A DNA stretch of 64,000 nt, from the NCBI RefSeq assembly GCF_041438805.1, contig NZ_CP109190.1:6758001-6822000 (forward strand). Direction: 5' to 3'. This DNA comes from Streptomyces sp. NBC_01707 (GTDB lineage: Bacteria; Actinomycetota; Actinomycetes; Streptomycetales; Streptomycetaceae). Shown in pieces: positions 1 to 7,761 of this stretch. A program made the position numbers and the translations under genes. Under the pieces are notes generated by a model, which did no database searches, was not told the DNA's origin, and worked only from the letters and a program-made list of their open reading frames with translations. The stretch's first letter is position 1. Every line of letters begins with the position of its first letter.

Positions 1-287
1 AAGGCGCTGTTGGTCTTGCGCAGGCCCTCGACGGCCTGCTCCTTCGTCGTACCCGCGGGTAGCCGCCGGCCGATGACGCCGGCGAAGACCAGGTCGGTCG
101 CCTTGCCGAGGATCTTCGGTCCCACCACCGAGAGACCGACGCTCAACACACAGGCCGCCAGCATCGCGTACAGCGAGGCTTTCTCCGTCGCGAAGCGCTT
201 CAGCAGCCGCTTCGACGACCCCTTGAAGTTCATGGACCGGTCGGTCGGCGCCCCGCCCGCCATCATGCGTCCGCCAGGCCCGGCCAT
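1..287 (-). CDS. ABC exporter half, N-terminal part (cut by window edge)
   Basis: Only about 95 N-terminal codons are in the window; the gene continues beyond base 1. It starts at the ATG at 287 with a Gly/Met-rich leader, then a basic stretch and one hydrophobic segment (ASLYAMLAACVLSVGLSVVG) followed by PKILGKATDLVF, the usual opening of a type I ABC exporter membrane domain. Its ATG shares one base with the stop codon of the preceding ABC gene (TAATG), so the two are translationally coupled and probably form a heterodimer. The substrate cannot be told from the sequence. Confidence 0.85.
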   Translation of the reverse strand, partial: MAGPGGRMMAGGAPTDRSMNFKGSSKRLLKRFATEKASLYAMLAACVLSVGLSVVGPKILGKATDLVFAGVIGRRLPAGTTKEQAVEGLRKTNSA

Positions 288-2020
288 TATGCGGCCTCCG
301 CTTCCGTCAGCTGGGAGAGCACGATCTCCCGGTACGTTTGATTGCCGTCCATCAGCTCGTGATGGGTGCCGGACCCGACGACCCGGCCCTCGTCGAGCAC
401 CAGGATCCGGTCCGCGTCACGGATGGTGGACACCCGCTGCGCCACTATCACCACGGTCGCCTCGGCCGTCTCCTGCGACAGCGCCCGGCGCAGCGCGGCG
501 TCCGTCGCGTAGTCGAGCGCGGAGAACGAGTCGTCGAAGAGATAGATCTCCGGCCGTTGTACCAGCGTCCTCGCGATCGCGAGCCGCTGCCGCTGCCCGC
601 CGGAGACATTGGTGCCGCCCTGCGCGATCGGCGCGTGCAGCCCGTGCTCCAGCTCCTCGACGAACTCCTTGGCCTGCGCGACCTCCAGCGCGTGCCACAG
701 CTCCTCGTCGGTCGCGTCCGGGTTTCCGTACCGCAGATTCGTCGCGACCGTCCCGGAGAACAGATACGGCTTCTGCGGAACCAGACTCACCGTCCTCGCC
801 AGCAGCGACGGCTCCAGCGTCCGTACGTCCGTGCCGTCGACCAGCACCTGACCGTCCGTCACATCGAAGAGCCGCGGCACGAGACCGAGCAGCGTCGACT
901 TCCCGCTGCCCGTCGACCCGATGATCGCGGTCGTCTCGCCGGGGCGTGCCACCAGATCCACCGACCGCAACACCGGCTCCTCGGCGCCCGGGTAGCGGAA
1001 GTCCGCAGCCCGCACCTCCAGATGGCCGTGAGCGCGCAGCTCCCGCACCGCCTCGACCGGCGGCACCACGCTCGAATCGGTCTCCAGCACCTCCTGGATG
1101 CGCTCGGCACACACCTCGGCGCGCGGCACCATCATGAACATGAAGGTGGCCATCATCACGGACATGACGATCTGCATCAGGTAGGAGAGGAACGCGGTCA
1201 GCGCGCCGATCTCCATCCCGCCGCTGTCGATCCGGTGCGCACCGAACCAGACCACGGCGATCGACGACACGTTCACGACCGTCATCACGGTCGGGAACAT
1301 CAGCGCCATCAGACGGCCGGTGGAGAGCGCCACATCGGTCAACTCGGTGTTGGCACCGCGGAATCGCTTCTCCTCGTACCCGTCGCGGACGAAGGCGCGG
1401 ATGACCCGGTTGCCGGTGATCTGCTCGCGCAGCACCCGGTTCACCGTGTCGAGCCGCTCCTGCATCGTGCGGAACAGCGGCCGCATCCGCCGCACGATGA
1501 GACTCACCGCGATGCCGAGCACCGGCACCACCGCGAGCAGCACCGCCGACAGCGGAACGTCCTGGCCGAGCGCCATGATGATGCCGCCGACACACATGAT
1601 CGGTGCCGAGACCATCATGGTGAACGTCATCAGGACCAGCATCTGGACCTGCTGGACGTCATTGGTCGTACGGGTGATCAGCGAGGGCGCCCCGAAGCGC
1701 CCGACCTCACGTGCCGAGAACGACTGAACGCGGTCGAAGACCGACGCCCGCACGTCCCGGCCCAGTGCGGCCGCAGTGCGCGCACCGTAGAAGACGGCCC
1801 CCGTGTTGCAGACGACCTGGGCGATGGAGACGGCGATCATGATGCCGCCGTACTGCAGGATGTAGCCCGTGTCCCCCTCGACGACACCGTTGTCAATGAT
1901 GTCCGCGTTGAGGGAGGGGAGATAGAGGGTGGCGCAGGTCTGCAGCAGCTGGAGAGCCACCAACAGCATGATCGGTTTCTTGTACGGGCCGAGACAGGCC
2001 CGCAGGAGTTTTATGAGCAC
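287..2020 (-). CDS. ABC transporter, membrane plus ATPase domains (heterodimer half)
   Basis: This 577-residue protein is a fused membrane/ATP-binding half of an exporter in the cell membrane. The first 310 residues carry about six hydrophobic segments; the ATPase domain follows with Walker A (GSTGSGKST), signature (VSGGQRQRLAIA) and Walker B (IYLFDDSFSALD). The Walker B catalytic glutamate is replaced by aspartate, typical of the degenerate site in heterodimeric exporters, which fits coupling to the next ABC gene. I chose the GTG at 2020 (protein begins MLIKLLRACLGPYKK); the frame stays open to 2554, but the upstream part is Arg/Gly-rich and has no family character. Substrate unknown; a multidrug-type role is a guess. 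Confidence 0.9.
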   Translation of the reverse strand: MLIKLLRACLGPYKKPIMLLVALQLLQTCATLYLPSLNADIIDNGVVEGDTGYILQYGGIMIAVSIAQVVCNTGAVFYGARTAAALGRDVRASVFDRVQSFSAREVGRFGAPSLITRTTNDVQQVQMLVLMTFTMMVSAPIMCVGGIIMALGQDVPLSAVLLAVVPVLGIAVSLIVRRMRPLFRTMQERLDTVNRVLREQITGNRVIRAFVRDGYEEKRFRGANTELTDVALSTGRLMALMFPTVMTVVNVSSIAVVWFGAHRIDSGGMEIGALTAFLSYLMQIVMSVMMATFMFMMVPRAEVCAERIQEVLETDSSVVPPVEAVRELRAHGHLEVRAADFRYPGAEEPVLRSVDLVARPGETTAIIGSTGSGKSTLLGLVPRLFDVTDGQVLVDGTDVRTLEPSLLARTVSLVPQKPYLFSGTVATNLRYGNPDATDEELWHALEVAQAKEFVEELEHGLHAPIAQGGTNVSGGQRQRLAIARTLVQRPEIYLFDDSFSALDYATDAALRRALSQETAEATVVIVAQRVSTIRDADRILVLDEGRVVGSGTHHELMDGNQTYREIVLSQLTEAEAA

Positions 2021-2136
2021 GCGTGTCTCTCGGAGTCGGCAGGAGGGCGGGAGTCGACTCATTTTCCGGCAAGGCCCGGCGTGACTGCGAACGTTTTTCC
2101 TCAAGCCCAGGTCAAAAACGAGACCGGGTCCACCTG

Positions 2137-2155
2137 CCGGAGGACGAACCTCCGG
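2137..2155 (-). terminator. hairpin downstream of xylulokinase
   Basis: Seven-base perfect inverted repeat (CCGGAGG / CCTCCGG, 5-base loop) 36 bases after the xylulokinase stop, in front of the ABC operon. No T-tract, as is common in Streptomyces. Confidence 0.45.
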
Positions 2156-2190
2156 CCGGGGGACCGGCCTTGTCACCCAGAGCGGTCGGA

Positions 2191-3636
2191 TCAGAGCGCG
2201 GAGTCGAACGCCCCGGGGTGGATCTGGTCCCGCGTCGCCGTGTACTGCTGCCGCACCGCCTGACCGACCGGCAGTTCCTCGCCCGGCTCCAGCACCTGCG
2301 CCGCCGCGCCCTGCCAGGCCGGGGGGGTGCGTGGATCGAGCGTCCCCTGCGAGACCCCCAGCGCCCAGGCCGCCTGCCGGGCCGCACCCAGTGCCGCGTA
2401 CTCGGCCGGCTGCGGTACGACGACCTGCGTACCGAACACCGCGGGCGCAAGTCCCTGCACGGCAGGCAGTTCGGCCGCCGCACCCAGCAGGAACACCCGA
2501 CGCACCTCGACCCCGCGGCCACGCAGTACATCGAGCGCGTCGGCCAGCGAGCACAGCATCCCCTCGAACGCCGCCCGCGCCAGATGCTCCGGCTTCATCG
2601 ACTCCCGCCGCAGCCCGCTCAGCGTGCCCGCGGTGTGCGGGAGATGGGGGGTGCGCTCACCTTCCAGATACGGCAGCAGGACGAGCCCGGACGCGCCCGG
2701 CGTCGACTTCAGCGCCAGGGCGGACAGCTCCTCCAGCCCCTCCAGGCCCAGCATCTCGGCAGTGCCCCGCAGCGCACGCACCGCATTGAGCGTGTACACC
2801 ACCGGCAGATGCATCCCGGTGGCATCCGCGAACGACGTGATCATCCCGGATGGATCGGCCAGTGCCTCGTGGTGCACCGCCATCACCGAGCCCGAGGCCC
2901 CCAGCGACACCACCGCGTCGCCGGGCCCGACCCCGAGCCCGAACGCCGCCGCCATCGTCTCGCCGGTTCCGGCCGAGATCAGCAGCCCTTCCGGCGTCGT
3001 CCCTGCCGCATCGGCGGGGCCCAGCACCTCGGGCAGCGCGGCCTGGTGCCCGAGCGCGAGCTCCACCAGATCCGGCCGGTACGCACCGCCTTCCGCCGAC
3101 CAGTACCCCGTCCCCGACGCGGCACCCCGGTCGGTGGTCCGCCGGTTCGGCCGGCCCAGCAACTGCCAGACCAACCAGTCGTGCGGCTGCAGCACCGAAG
3201 CGACCCGCTGCGCCGCCTCCGGCTCGGTCCGCGCCAGCCACCGCAGCTTCGACACCGGTTGCGCGGCCTGCGGCACGGCCCCGACCGCCTGGGCCCAGGC
3301 CTGTCGCCCGCCGAGCCCGTCGATCAGATCGGCCGCGGCGACCTGTGCCCGCTTGTCGTTGCCGAGCAGCGCCGGACGTACGAGGTTGCCCTGCCGGTCG
3401 AGCGGCACCAGACCGTGCTGTTGCGCCGACACGCCGATGGCCTGGACGCCTTCGAGCAGCCCGCCGGTGGCCGCCTCACCGAGTGAGAGCAGCCATACCT
3501 GCGGATCCACCTCGGTGGCCTTGGCCTCGACGGGATGTGCGGCGTACCCCTGCCGGAGTACGGCACCCGTGTCCGCATCGCAGACGACGATGTGTGTGAA
3601 GGCCGAAGAACTGTCCAAGCCGGCGACTATGCCCAT
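2191..3636 (-). CDS. xylB: xylulokinase, FGGY carbohydrate kinase
   Basis: A 481-residue cytoplasmic FGGY-family sugar kinase, of normal length for xylulokinase, which phosphorylates D-xylulose to xylulose 5-phosphate for the pentose phosphate pathway. Visible features: the N-terminal phosphate-binding stretch (VAGLDSSSAFTHIVVCD), the QHGLVPLD region of xylulokinases, TDRGAASGTGYW around residue 160, an SLGASGSV block and the C-terminal LLGAAAELPAVQGLAP nucleotide-binding motif. It stands alone, without xylose isomerase next to it. An FGGY kinase for another ketose cannot be excluded, but xylulokinase is the best match. Confidence 0.88.
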   Translation of the reverse strand: MGIVAGLDSSSAFTHIVVCDADTGAVLRQGYAAHPVEAKATEVDPQVWLLSLGEAATGGLLEGVQAIGVSAQQHGLVPLDRQGNLVRPALLGNDKRAQVAAADLIDGLGGRQAWAQAVGAVPQAAQPVSKLRWLARTEPEAAQRVASVLQPHDWLVWQLLGRPNRRTTDRGAASGTGYWSAEGGAYRPDLVELALGHQAALPEVLGPADAAGTTPEGLLISAGTGETMAAAFGLGVGPGDAVVSLGASGSVMAVHHEALADPSGMITSFADATGMHLPVVYTLNAVRALRGTAEMLGLEGLEELSALALKSTPGASGLVLLPYLEGERTPHLPHTAGTLSGLRRESMKPEHLARAAFEGMLCSLADALDVLRGRGVEVRRVFLLGAAAELPAVQGLAPAVFGTQVVVPQPAEYAALGAARQAAWALGVSQGTLDPRTPPAWQGAAAQVLEPGEELPVGQAVRQQYTATRDQIHPGAFDSAL

Positions 3637-3696
3637 GGTGAAGATTCTGCCGCACCGCCGGAGCTTTCCCGTACGGAAGGCGGGCCGCCACCTCTG

Positions 3697-4002
3697 TCAT
3701 GTATTGCTGGTGCCCCAGTCGTCCTCGGCACCCTGGCCCCGGCTCCGCTCCCGCACCGACCGCACCCGCTCGACCACCGAGGCGGGCACCTTGTCACCGA
3801 CCTTGACGCTCATCGCGTGGTACGCCTTGCCGGCGAACTCGCGGCTGCTCTGTGCCGCGGACTCGGCGGTATTGCGCACGGCCGGGTTCTCGGCGATCTG
3901 ACGTGCGGACTTCTTCAGCTGCTCGTAGCGCTCGCGTCCGGCCCGAGTGCCGATGACGTAACCGAGGGCCAGGCCGGCGATGAACGTGAGCCGGTACCGC
4001 AT
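3697..4002 (-). CDS. small YtxH-like membrane-anchored protein
   Basis: A 101-residue protein beginning MRYRLTFIAGLALGYVIGTRAGRERY in two parts: a short hydrophobic anchor (TFIAGLALGYVIGTRAG) followed by a basic, Gln/Ala-rich helix and a charged tail ending in EDDWGTSNT. This is the YtxH pattern of small stress-linked envelope proteins of unknown biochemical role. The ATG at 4002 is preceded by AGGAGAAGGG, which decides against longer upstream starts. It is probably monocistronic, between xylulokinase and the tRNA cluster. Confidence 0.75.
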   Translation of the reverse strand: MRYRLTFIAGLALGYVIGTRAGRERYEQLKKSARQIAENPAVRNTAESAAQSSREFAGKAYHAMSVKVGDKVPASVVERVRSVRERSRGQGAEDDWGTSNT

Positions 4003-4206
4003 GGCTGCCACCCTTCTCCTGCTCCGTGCTTGCTGCGTATGTGCTCGGTGCGACATGTGCTGCCCGCCTACCCGCCGGGGCCCGAGATCACCCGGGGCGA
4101 TACCGATTGGCGGAGCACCCCCCTGCTTGCGCTAATGTATGTGTCGCAGCGAACGCGCGCCGCCCGGCAGCAGCCAGGCAGGTAGGGTTCGGTGCAAACG
4201 CAGCAA

Positions 4207-4279
4207 TCCCCTGTAGCTCAATTGGCAGAGCAGCCGGCTGTTAACCGGCAGGTTACTGGTTCGAGTCCAGTCGGGGGAG
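4207..4279 (+). tRNA. tRNA-Asn (GTT), copy 1
   Basis: Complete 73-base cloverleaf. Acceptor stem TCCCCTG pairs with CGGGGGA, anticodon stem GCCGG/CCGGC, anticodon loop CTGTTAA giving GTT, T-arm CTGGTTCGAGTCCAG, discriminator G. The 3' CCA is not encoded. Confidence 0.97.
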
Positions 4280-4284
4280 CGCGA

Positions 4285-4357
4285 TCCCCTGTAGCTCAAT
4301 TGGCAGAGCATTCGGCTGTTAACCGGAGGGTTACTGGTTCGAGTCCAGTCGGGGGAG
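4285..4357 (+). tRNA. tRNA-Asn (GTT), copy 2
   Basis: Second 73-base tRNA-Asn only five bases after copy 1, identical except around the top of the anticodon stem (TTCGG/CCGGA instead of GCCGG/CCGGC, so pairing is kept). Same acceptor stem, loop and T-arm. The two are surely co-transcribed. Confidence 0.97.
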
Positions 4358-4582
4358 CGGAACGGAAGAGGGCCCTTCGGGGTCCTTTTTCGCGTGCCGG
4401 GCCGGAGGGTGGTTCGACGGCCGGTGCCGGACTCTTTCGTATCTACTTCACGCCGTCCGGAACCGGGCAGCGTGCAGTGCGGTCCTCATGGTCAGGCGAA
4501 GCCGACCATCCGGAGCGAGAGATCGTATGACCGGCTATGCTGCGGCAGACGGCGCGCACACATGTGCGCGCCACGCCGAAAA

Positions 4583-4656
4583 GGGGCGGTAGCTCAGCCG
4601 GTTAGAGCAGCGGACTCATAATCCGTCGGCCGTGGGTTCGAGTCCCACCCGCCCCA
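4583..4656 (+). tRNA. tRNA with CAT anticodon (elongator Met, or Ile2)
   Basis: A 74-base cloverleaf: acceptor GGGGCGG/CCGCCCC, D-arm AGCTCAGCCGGTTAGAGC, anticodon stem GCGGA/TCCGT with loop CTCATAA (CAT), T-arm GTGGGTTCGAGTCCCAC, discriminator A. The 1:72 pair is G:C, so it is not initiator tRNA. Elongator Met is the default; a tRNA-Ile read through lysidine-modified CAT cannot be excluded by eye. Confidence 0.92.
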
Positions 4657-4794
4657 CTACGACGGCCGCAACGCAGGAACGTTCCAGCCTCCTGGAAACA
4701 AGGATGCACACGCGGCGGCGTCGAACGTGCAAGACACGCTGAAGGCCCTTCGCGGGCCCCCTGTCGGCTCAGAGGGCGACAGATCGGAGCAGGG

Positions 4795-4828
4795 CGGAGC
4801 CCCGACCGCGCATGCGGCCGGGGCTCCG
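4795..4828 (+). terminator. strong hairpin after the tRNA cluster
   Basis: CGGAGCCCCG pairs perfectly with CGGGGCTCCG, with CCGC/GCGG extending the stem inside and a GCAT loop. The likely terminator of the tRNA transcript, 139 bases past the last tRNA. Confidence 0.6.
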
Positions 4829-5271
4829 TGCGTGGTCTCCTGCGGAGCTCGAACTCCGCACGCACCGACCGGTTTCGTCCGGACATGCGTCAAGTGGGTG
4901 GACTGGCAACGGCGTTGAGAGGGAATGTGCAGGTTGTGGCGGCCTGCGGCTGCGCCCTGACGCCTAGTACGGGCAATTTCTTTGCGTTAGCAACGCACCT
5001 CGCTCGTCGCGACTCCGGGTGGACCGTCGATCGGCGCTGTCGCACCGTCACGCTCCGGGACCGTTCCGCCGCGACCCGACCCCACCCGTGGGCGCCTGAC
5101 GGCCGCAGGTCCGGATCTGCGGGGACGCGGGGCCGCTGTCGCCGATTTCGGCAGGGGTGCCGCGGGCGGGCCTCATCGTGCCGGTGAGGCGCCCCTCGGA
5201 CCCTCTGTGCCTGCGTGTCGCGTGGGGCGAGACCCTGAATATTTGCCGGGAAATAGGGCTTTTGCCCGAAT

Positions 5272-5315
5272 TCGTACGTGTACGACTTGTTGGTCCCGTT
5301 GAGGCGTCGTAGTGT
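5272..5315 (+). promoter_or_regulatory. candidate promoter and palindrome before the Gly/Tyr-rich gene
   Basis: TTGTTG (5287-5292), 17-base spacer, TAGTGT (5310-5315) resembles a HrdB-type promoter. A perfect 6-base inverted repeat TCGTAC-GT-GTACGA (5272-5285) abuts the -35 and could be an operator. Inferred by eye only. Confidence 0.4.
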
Positions 5316-5373
5316 CGATAGTGCCGCGGCAGAAACAGGGTGCGGCATACCAAACTTCCCAAAGGAGGCGAAG

Positions 5374-5574
5374 ATGAGCGCTCGTGACATCTTCCGCCAT
5401 GGGGGTGGCAGGGATCGCTGGGGCGGCTGGGGCGGCTACGGCGGCTACGGTGGCTACGGCGGTTACGGCTACGGCTTCGGCCGACGTGGACGTGGACGCG
5501 GTTTCGGCCGCGGGTTCTACGGCCGCGGAGGCTATGGTCGTGGTGGCTTCGGCCGCGGAGGCTACGGCTACTGA
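5374..5574 (+). CDS. Gly/Arg/Tyr-rich low-complexity small protein
   Basis: A 66-residue protein: a nine-residue head (MSARDIFRH), then almost only Gly (31 in total), Arg (12), Tyr (9) and Phe (5), as GGY repeats followed by RG/GRG(F/Y) repeats, ending GGYGY. A nearly perfect ribosome site (AAAGGAGG, six bases before ATG) and a strong hairpin behind it argue that it is translated. No signal peptide or membrane segment. The composition resembles RGG/GYG segments of RNA-binding or phase-separating proteins, but that is analogy only. I do not recognise a family; the function is unknown. Confidence 0.75.
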   Translation: MSARDIFRHGGGRDRWGGWGGYGGYGGYGGYGYGFGRRGRGRGFGRGFYGRGGYGRGGFGRGGYGY

Positions 5575-5605
5575 CCTGCCCACCCAGAATCCACAAACCC
5601 CTTAC

Positions 5606-5644
5606 ACGAGGCTGGCCCGCGCAACCGCGCGGGTCACGCCTCGT
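5606..5644 (+). terminator. terminator of the Gly/Tyr-rich gene
   Basis: Nested hairpin: outer arms ACGAGGC/GCCTCGT and inner CCCGCGC/GCGCGGG with a 4-base loop, 32 bases after the stop codon. Confidence 0.75.
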
Positions 5645-5834
5645 GGTTTGGGGCCCGCGCCCCAGGGGCCTCCGTTCGGATCATGTCGACCTGCGGCCCC
5701 TGGCAGACGTTCCGCAGGCGCTCATCAAGGCCTGAATCACGACGCCGTCGCAGATGGCGCCGTGGTCCGGCCCCGATCCGGGAACAGGTTCCGGCGGCGG
5801 TCCGCATTCCGCACTCCTCAGTGATGTGAGGCCC

Positions 5835-7718
5835 ATGCGCCTTCTCGGCCCCCTTGCGCGCCCCGACGAGCCGTCCCCGGAATCGGTGACGGACGTTCCG
5901 ATCCGTACCGACCCCATCAGCGTGGTGCGGTCGTTCCGGCGGTTCTGGCCGCTCACGTACGGAGACCGGCGCTGGCTCCTGCTGATCTGCGTCCTCGCCT
6001 CCCTGACCGCGGTCGCGGAGACCATCACCATCCTTCTCTTCGCGGAACTGACCGACAACGCTCTGCAGCAGGGATCCGTCAGCGCCTTCTGGAAACCTGC
6101 CGGTCAGTGGCTCACCGTGGCCGTCATCGGTGCGATCGTGGGGTATCTGTGCAGCTCGCTCGCGGTCTGGACCGCCGAACGCTTCGTGATGCGGCTGCGG
6201 GCCCGCGTCTTCGGTCATCTGCAGACGCTGCCGCCCCACTTCTACCAGCGCAATCGCCGTGGTGACCTGGTCGAGCGGCTCACCGGCGACGTGGAAGCCA
6301 TCGAAGCGCTCGTGGTCTCCGGCATCGTCGGGGCTGCCACGGCTCTCTTCAACACCTTCTTCTACGCTGCCGCCGCTGCGTGGCTGAGCTGGAAACTGGC
6401 CCTCGCCACCTTTGCCATGGTCCCGCTCTTCTACCTCGTCACCCGCGTGTTCACGGGGCCTCTGCGCGCGGTGTCCCGGCGTGGACGCGCGGCGGACGGT
6501 GCCATCACCGCCGTGGTCGAGGAGACGCTGGTCAACGTCGTCATGACCCAGGCGTACAACAGGCAGCAGGACGAGGAGGAACGGCTCCTCGGCAAGGCGC
6601 GTGCCCGGTTCAAGGCAGCGGTGAGGGGCACCCGGCTCGCCGAGCTCTACGAGCAACTCGTGGAGGTCCTCGAAACGGTGTGTGTCCTGGTGATCATCGG
6701 TCTGGGGGCGTGGCAGATCTCCACCGGCGGGATCACACTCGGCCAGCTCCTCGCCTTCGCCGCCTTCATCGGTTCCCTCTACCCGCCGATCCGCTCCCTG
6801 GGCCAGCTCGGCCTGACGGCCACCGCCGCGACCGCCGGAGCCGAGCGGCTCCTGGAGATCCTCGACACCGAGCCCACCGTCACCGACCCGGGCGCATCCG
6901 TCGCGGCCCCGGCCAGACGGCGCGCCGTCGGCGAGGTGGAGGCGCGGGAGGTCGACTTCCACTACCCCGGCAACCCGGAGCCGGTTCTCCGCGGTCTCTC
7001 GTTCGCCGCGGTCCCCGGCGAACTGCTGGTCATCACCGGCCCCAGCGGGGCCGGCAAGTCGACCCTGGCCGCCCTGCTGCTGAGGTTCTACGACCCGGAC
7101 CGCGGCAGCATCCGGCTGGACGGCACATCCGTGGACCAGCTGCCGCTGACCTACCTCCGTCGGAACATCACGCTGCTGCCGCAGGACACCCTCGTCCTGC
7201 ACGACACCATCGAGCAGAACATCGCGTGCGGGCGTACCGACACAACTTTCCGTGACATCGAGGAGGCCGCGCGGGCAGCCGACGCGCACGACTTCATCCG
7301 TGCGCTTCCCGACGGCTACGACACCGTTGTCTCACCCGGCACGTCCCGCCTCTCCGGGGGGCAGCTGCAGCGCATCGCGATCGCCCGCGCCATGGTCCGC
7401 GACGCGCCCGTCCTTCTTCTCGACGAGCCCACCACCGGCCTGGACGCACTGGCCGCACAGCGCATCCTCGGCCCGCTGCGGCGCCTCGCCGAGGGACGCA
7501 CCACCATCGTCATCACGCACGACCTGGCCCTCGCCGCCGACGCCGACCGCATCCTGGTGCTGGACGAGGGGCGTCTGGTGGAGTCGGGCACGCACACCCA
7601 ACTGCTCGGCCGGAGCGGCCTGTACGCCACGCTGTTCGACGCCAAGCCCTCGCGACGCAACGGCACCGTCAACGCACACGCCAAGCATGCGCGCCCTTCG
7701 GGAATCCATTGGCGGTAG
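5835..7718 (+). CDS. ABC exporter (fused membrane and ATPase domains)
   Basis: A 627-residue single-chain half exporter of the membrane. About 350 residues with six hydrophobic segments (first near residue 45, WLLLICVLASLTAVAE) are followed by an ATPase domain with Walker A (GPSGAGKST), signature (RLSGGQLQRIAIA) and an intact Walker B (VLLLDEPTTGLD), so a homodimer with two active sites is likely. The ATG at 5835 is the first plausible start; the frame is open to 5754 but that part is not family-like. A downstream TTG/GTG could also serve. Substrate unknown; it is followed 43 bases later by an MFS transporter. Confidence 0.9.
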   Translation: MRLLGPLARPDEPSPESVTDVPIRTDPISVVRSFRRFWPLTYGDRRWLLLICVLASLTAVAETITILLFAELTDNALQQGSVSAFWKPAGQWLTVAVIGAIVGYLCSSLAVWTAERFVMRLRARVFGHLQTLPPHFYQRNRRGDLVERLTGDVEAIEALVVSGIVGAATALFNTFFYAAAAAWLSWKLALATFAMVPLFYLVTRVFTGPLRAVSRRGRAADGAITAVVEETLVNVVMTQAYNRQQDEEERLLGKARARFKAAVRGTRLAELYEQLVEVLETVCVLVIIGLGAWQISTGGITLGQLLAFAAFIGSLYPPIRSLGQLGLTATAATAGAERLLEILDTEPTVTDPGASVAAPARRRAVGEVEAREVDFHYPGNPEPVLRGLSFAAVPGELLVITGPSGAGKSTLAALLLRFYDPDRGSIRLDGTSVDQLPLTYLRRNITLLPQDTLVLHDTIEQNIACGRTDTTFRDIEEAARAADAHDFIRALPDGYDTVVSPGTSRLSGGQLQRIAIARAMVRDAPVLLLDEPTTGLDALAAQRILGPLRRLAEGRTTIVITHDLALAADADRILVLDEGRLVESGTHTQLLGRSGLYATLFDAKPSRRNGTVNAHAKHARPSGIHWR

Positions 7719-7761
7719 GCCCTAGGGAGATCCGGCTCGGGCCCGGTCGTTACCATCCGTT

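Larger units (their letters stand above)
4657..5373 (+). other. 717-base stretch without a convincing gene
   Basis: No open frame here has Streptomyces codon bias. It contains a strong hairpin right after the tRNA (4795-4828), a second hairpin (TGCGGAG/CTCCGCA, 4841-4860), a small perfect one (TGCGTT/AACGCA, 4983-4997), and towards the right end AT-richer DNA with a candidate operator and promoter for the Gly/Tyr-rich gene. Minus-strand frames that run back over the tRNA are antisense artefacts. Confidence 0.6.

Noticed and set aside
2021..2554. N-terminal extension of the ABC gene at 287-2020
   Set aside because: The extension is Arg/Gly-rich, crosses the xylulokinase terminator and part of that gene, and is absent from the family.
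4602..4886. Minus-strand open frame across the CAT tRNA ending in a GAGGTRTHGRRIM-like peptide
   Set aside because: It is the antisense translation of a tRNA, a well-known false protein type; no ribosome site or codon bias.
5634..7289. 551-codon minus-strand frame opposite the ABC exporter
   Set aside because: Antisense frame caused by GC bias; the plus strand has all ABC motifs.
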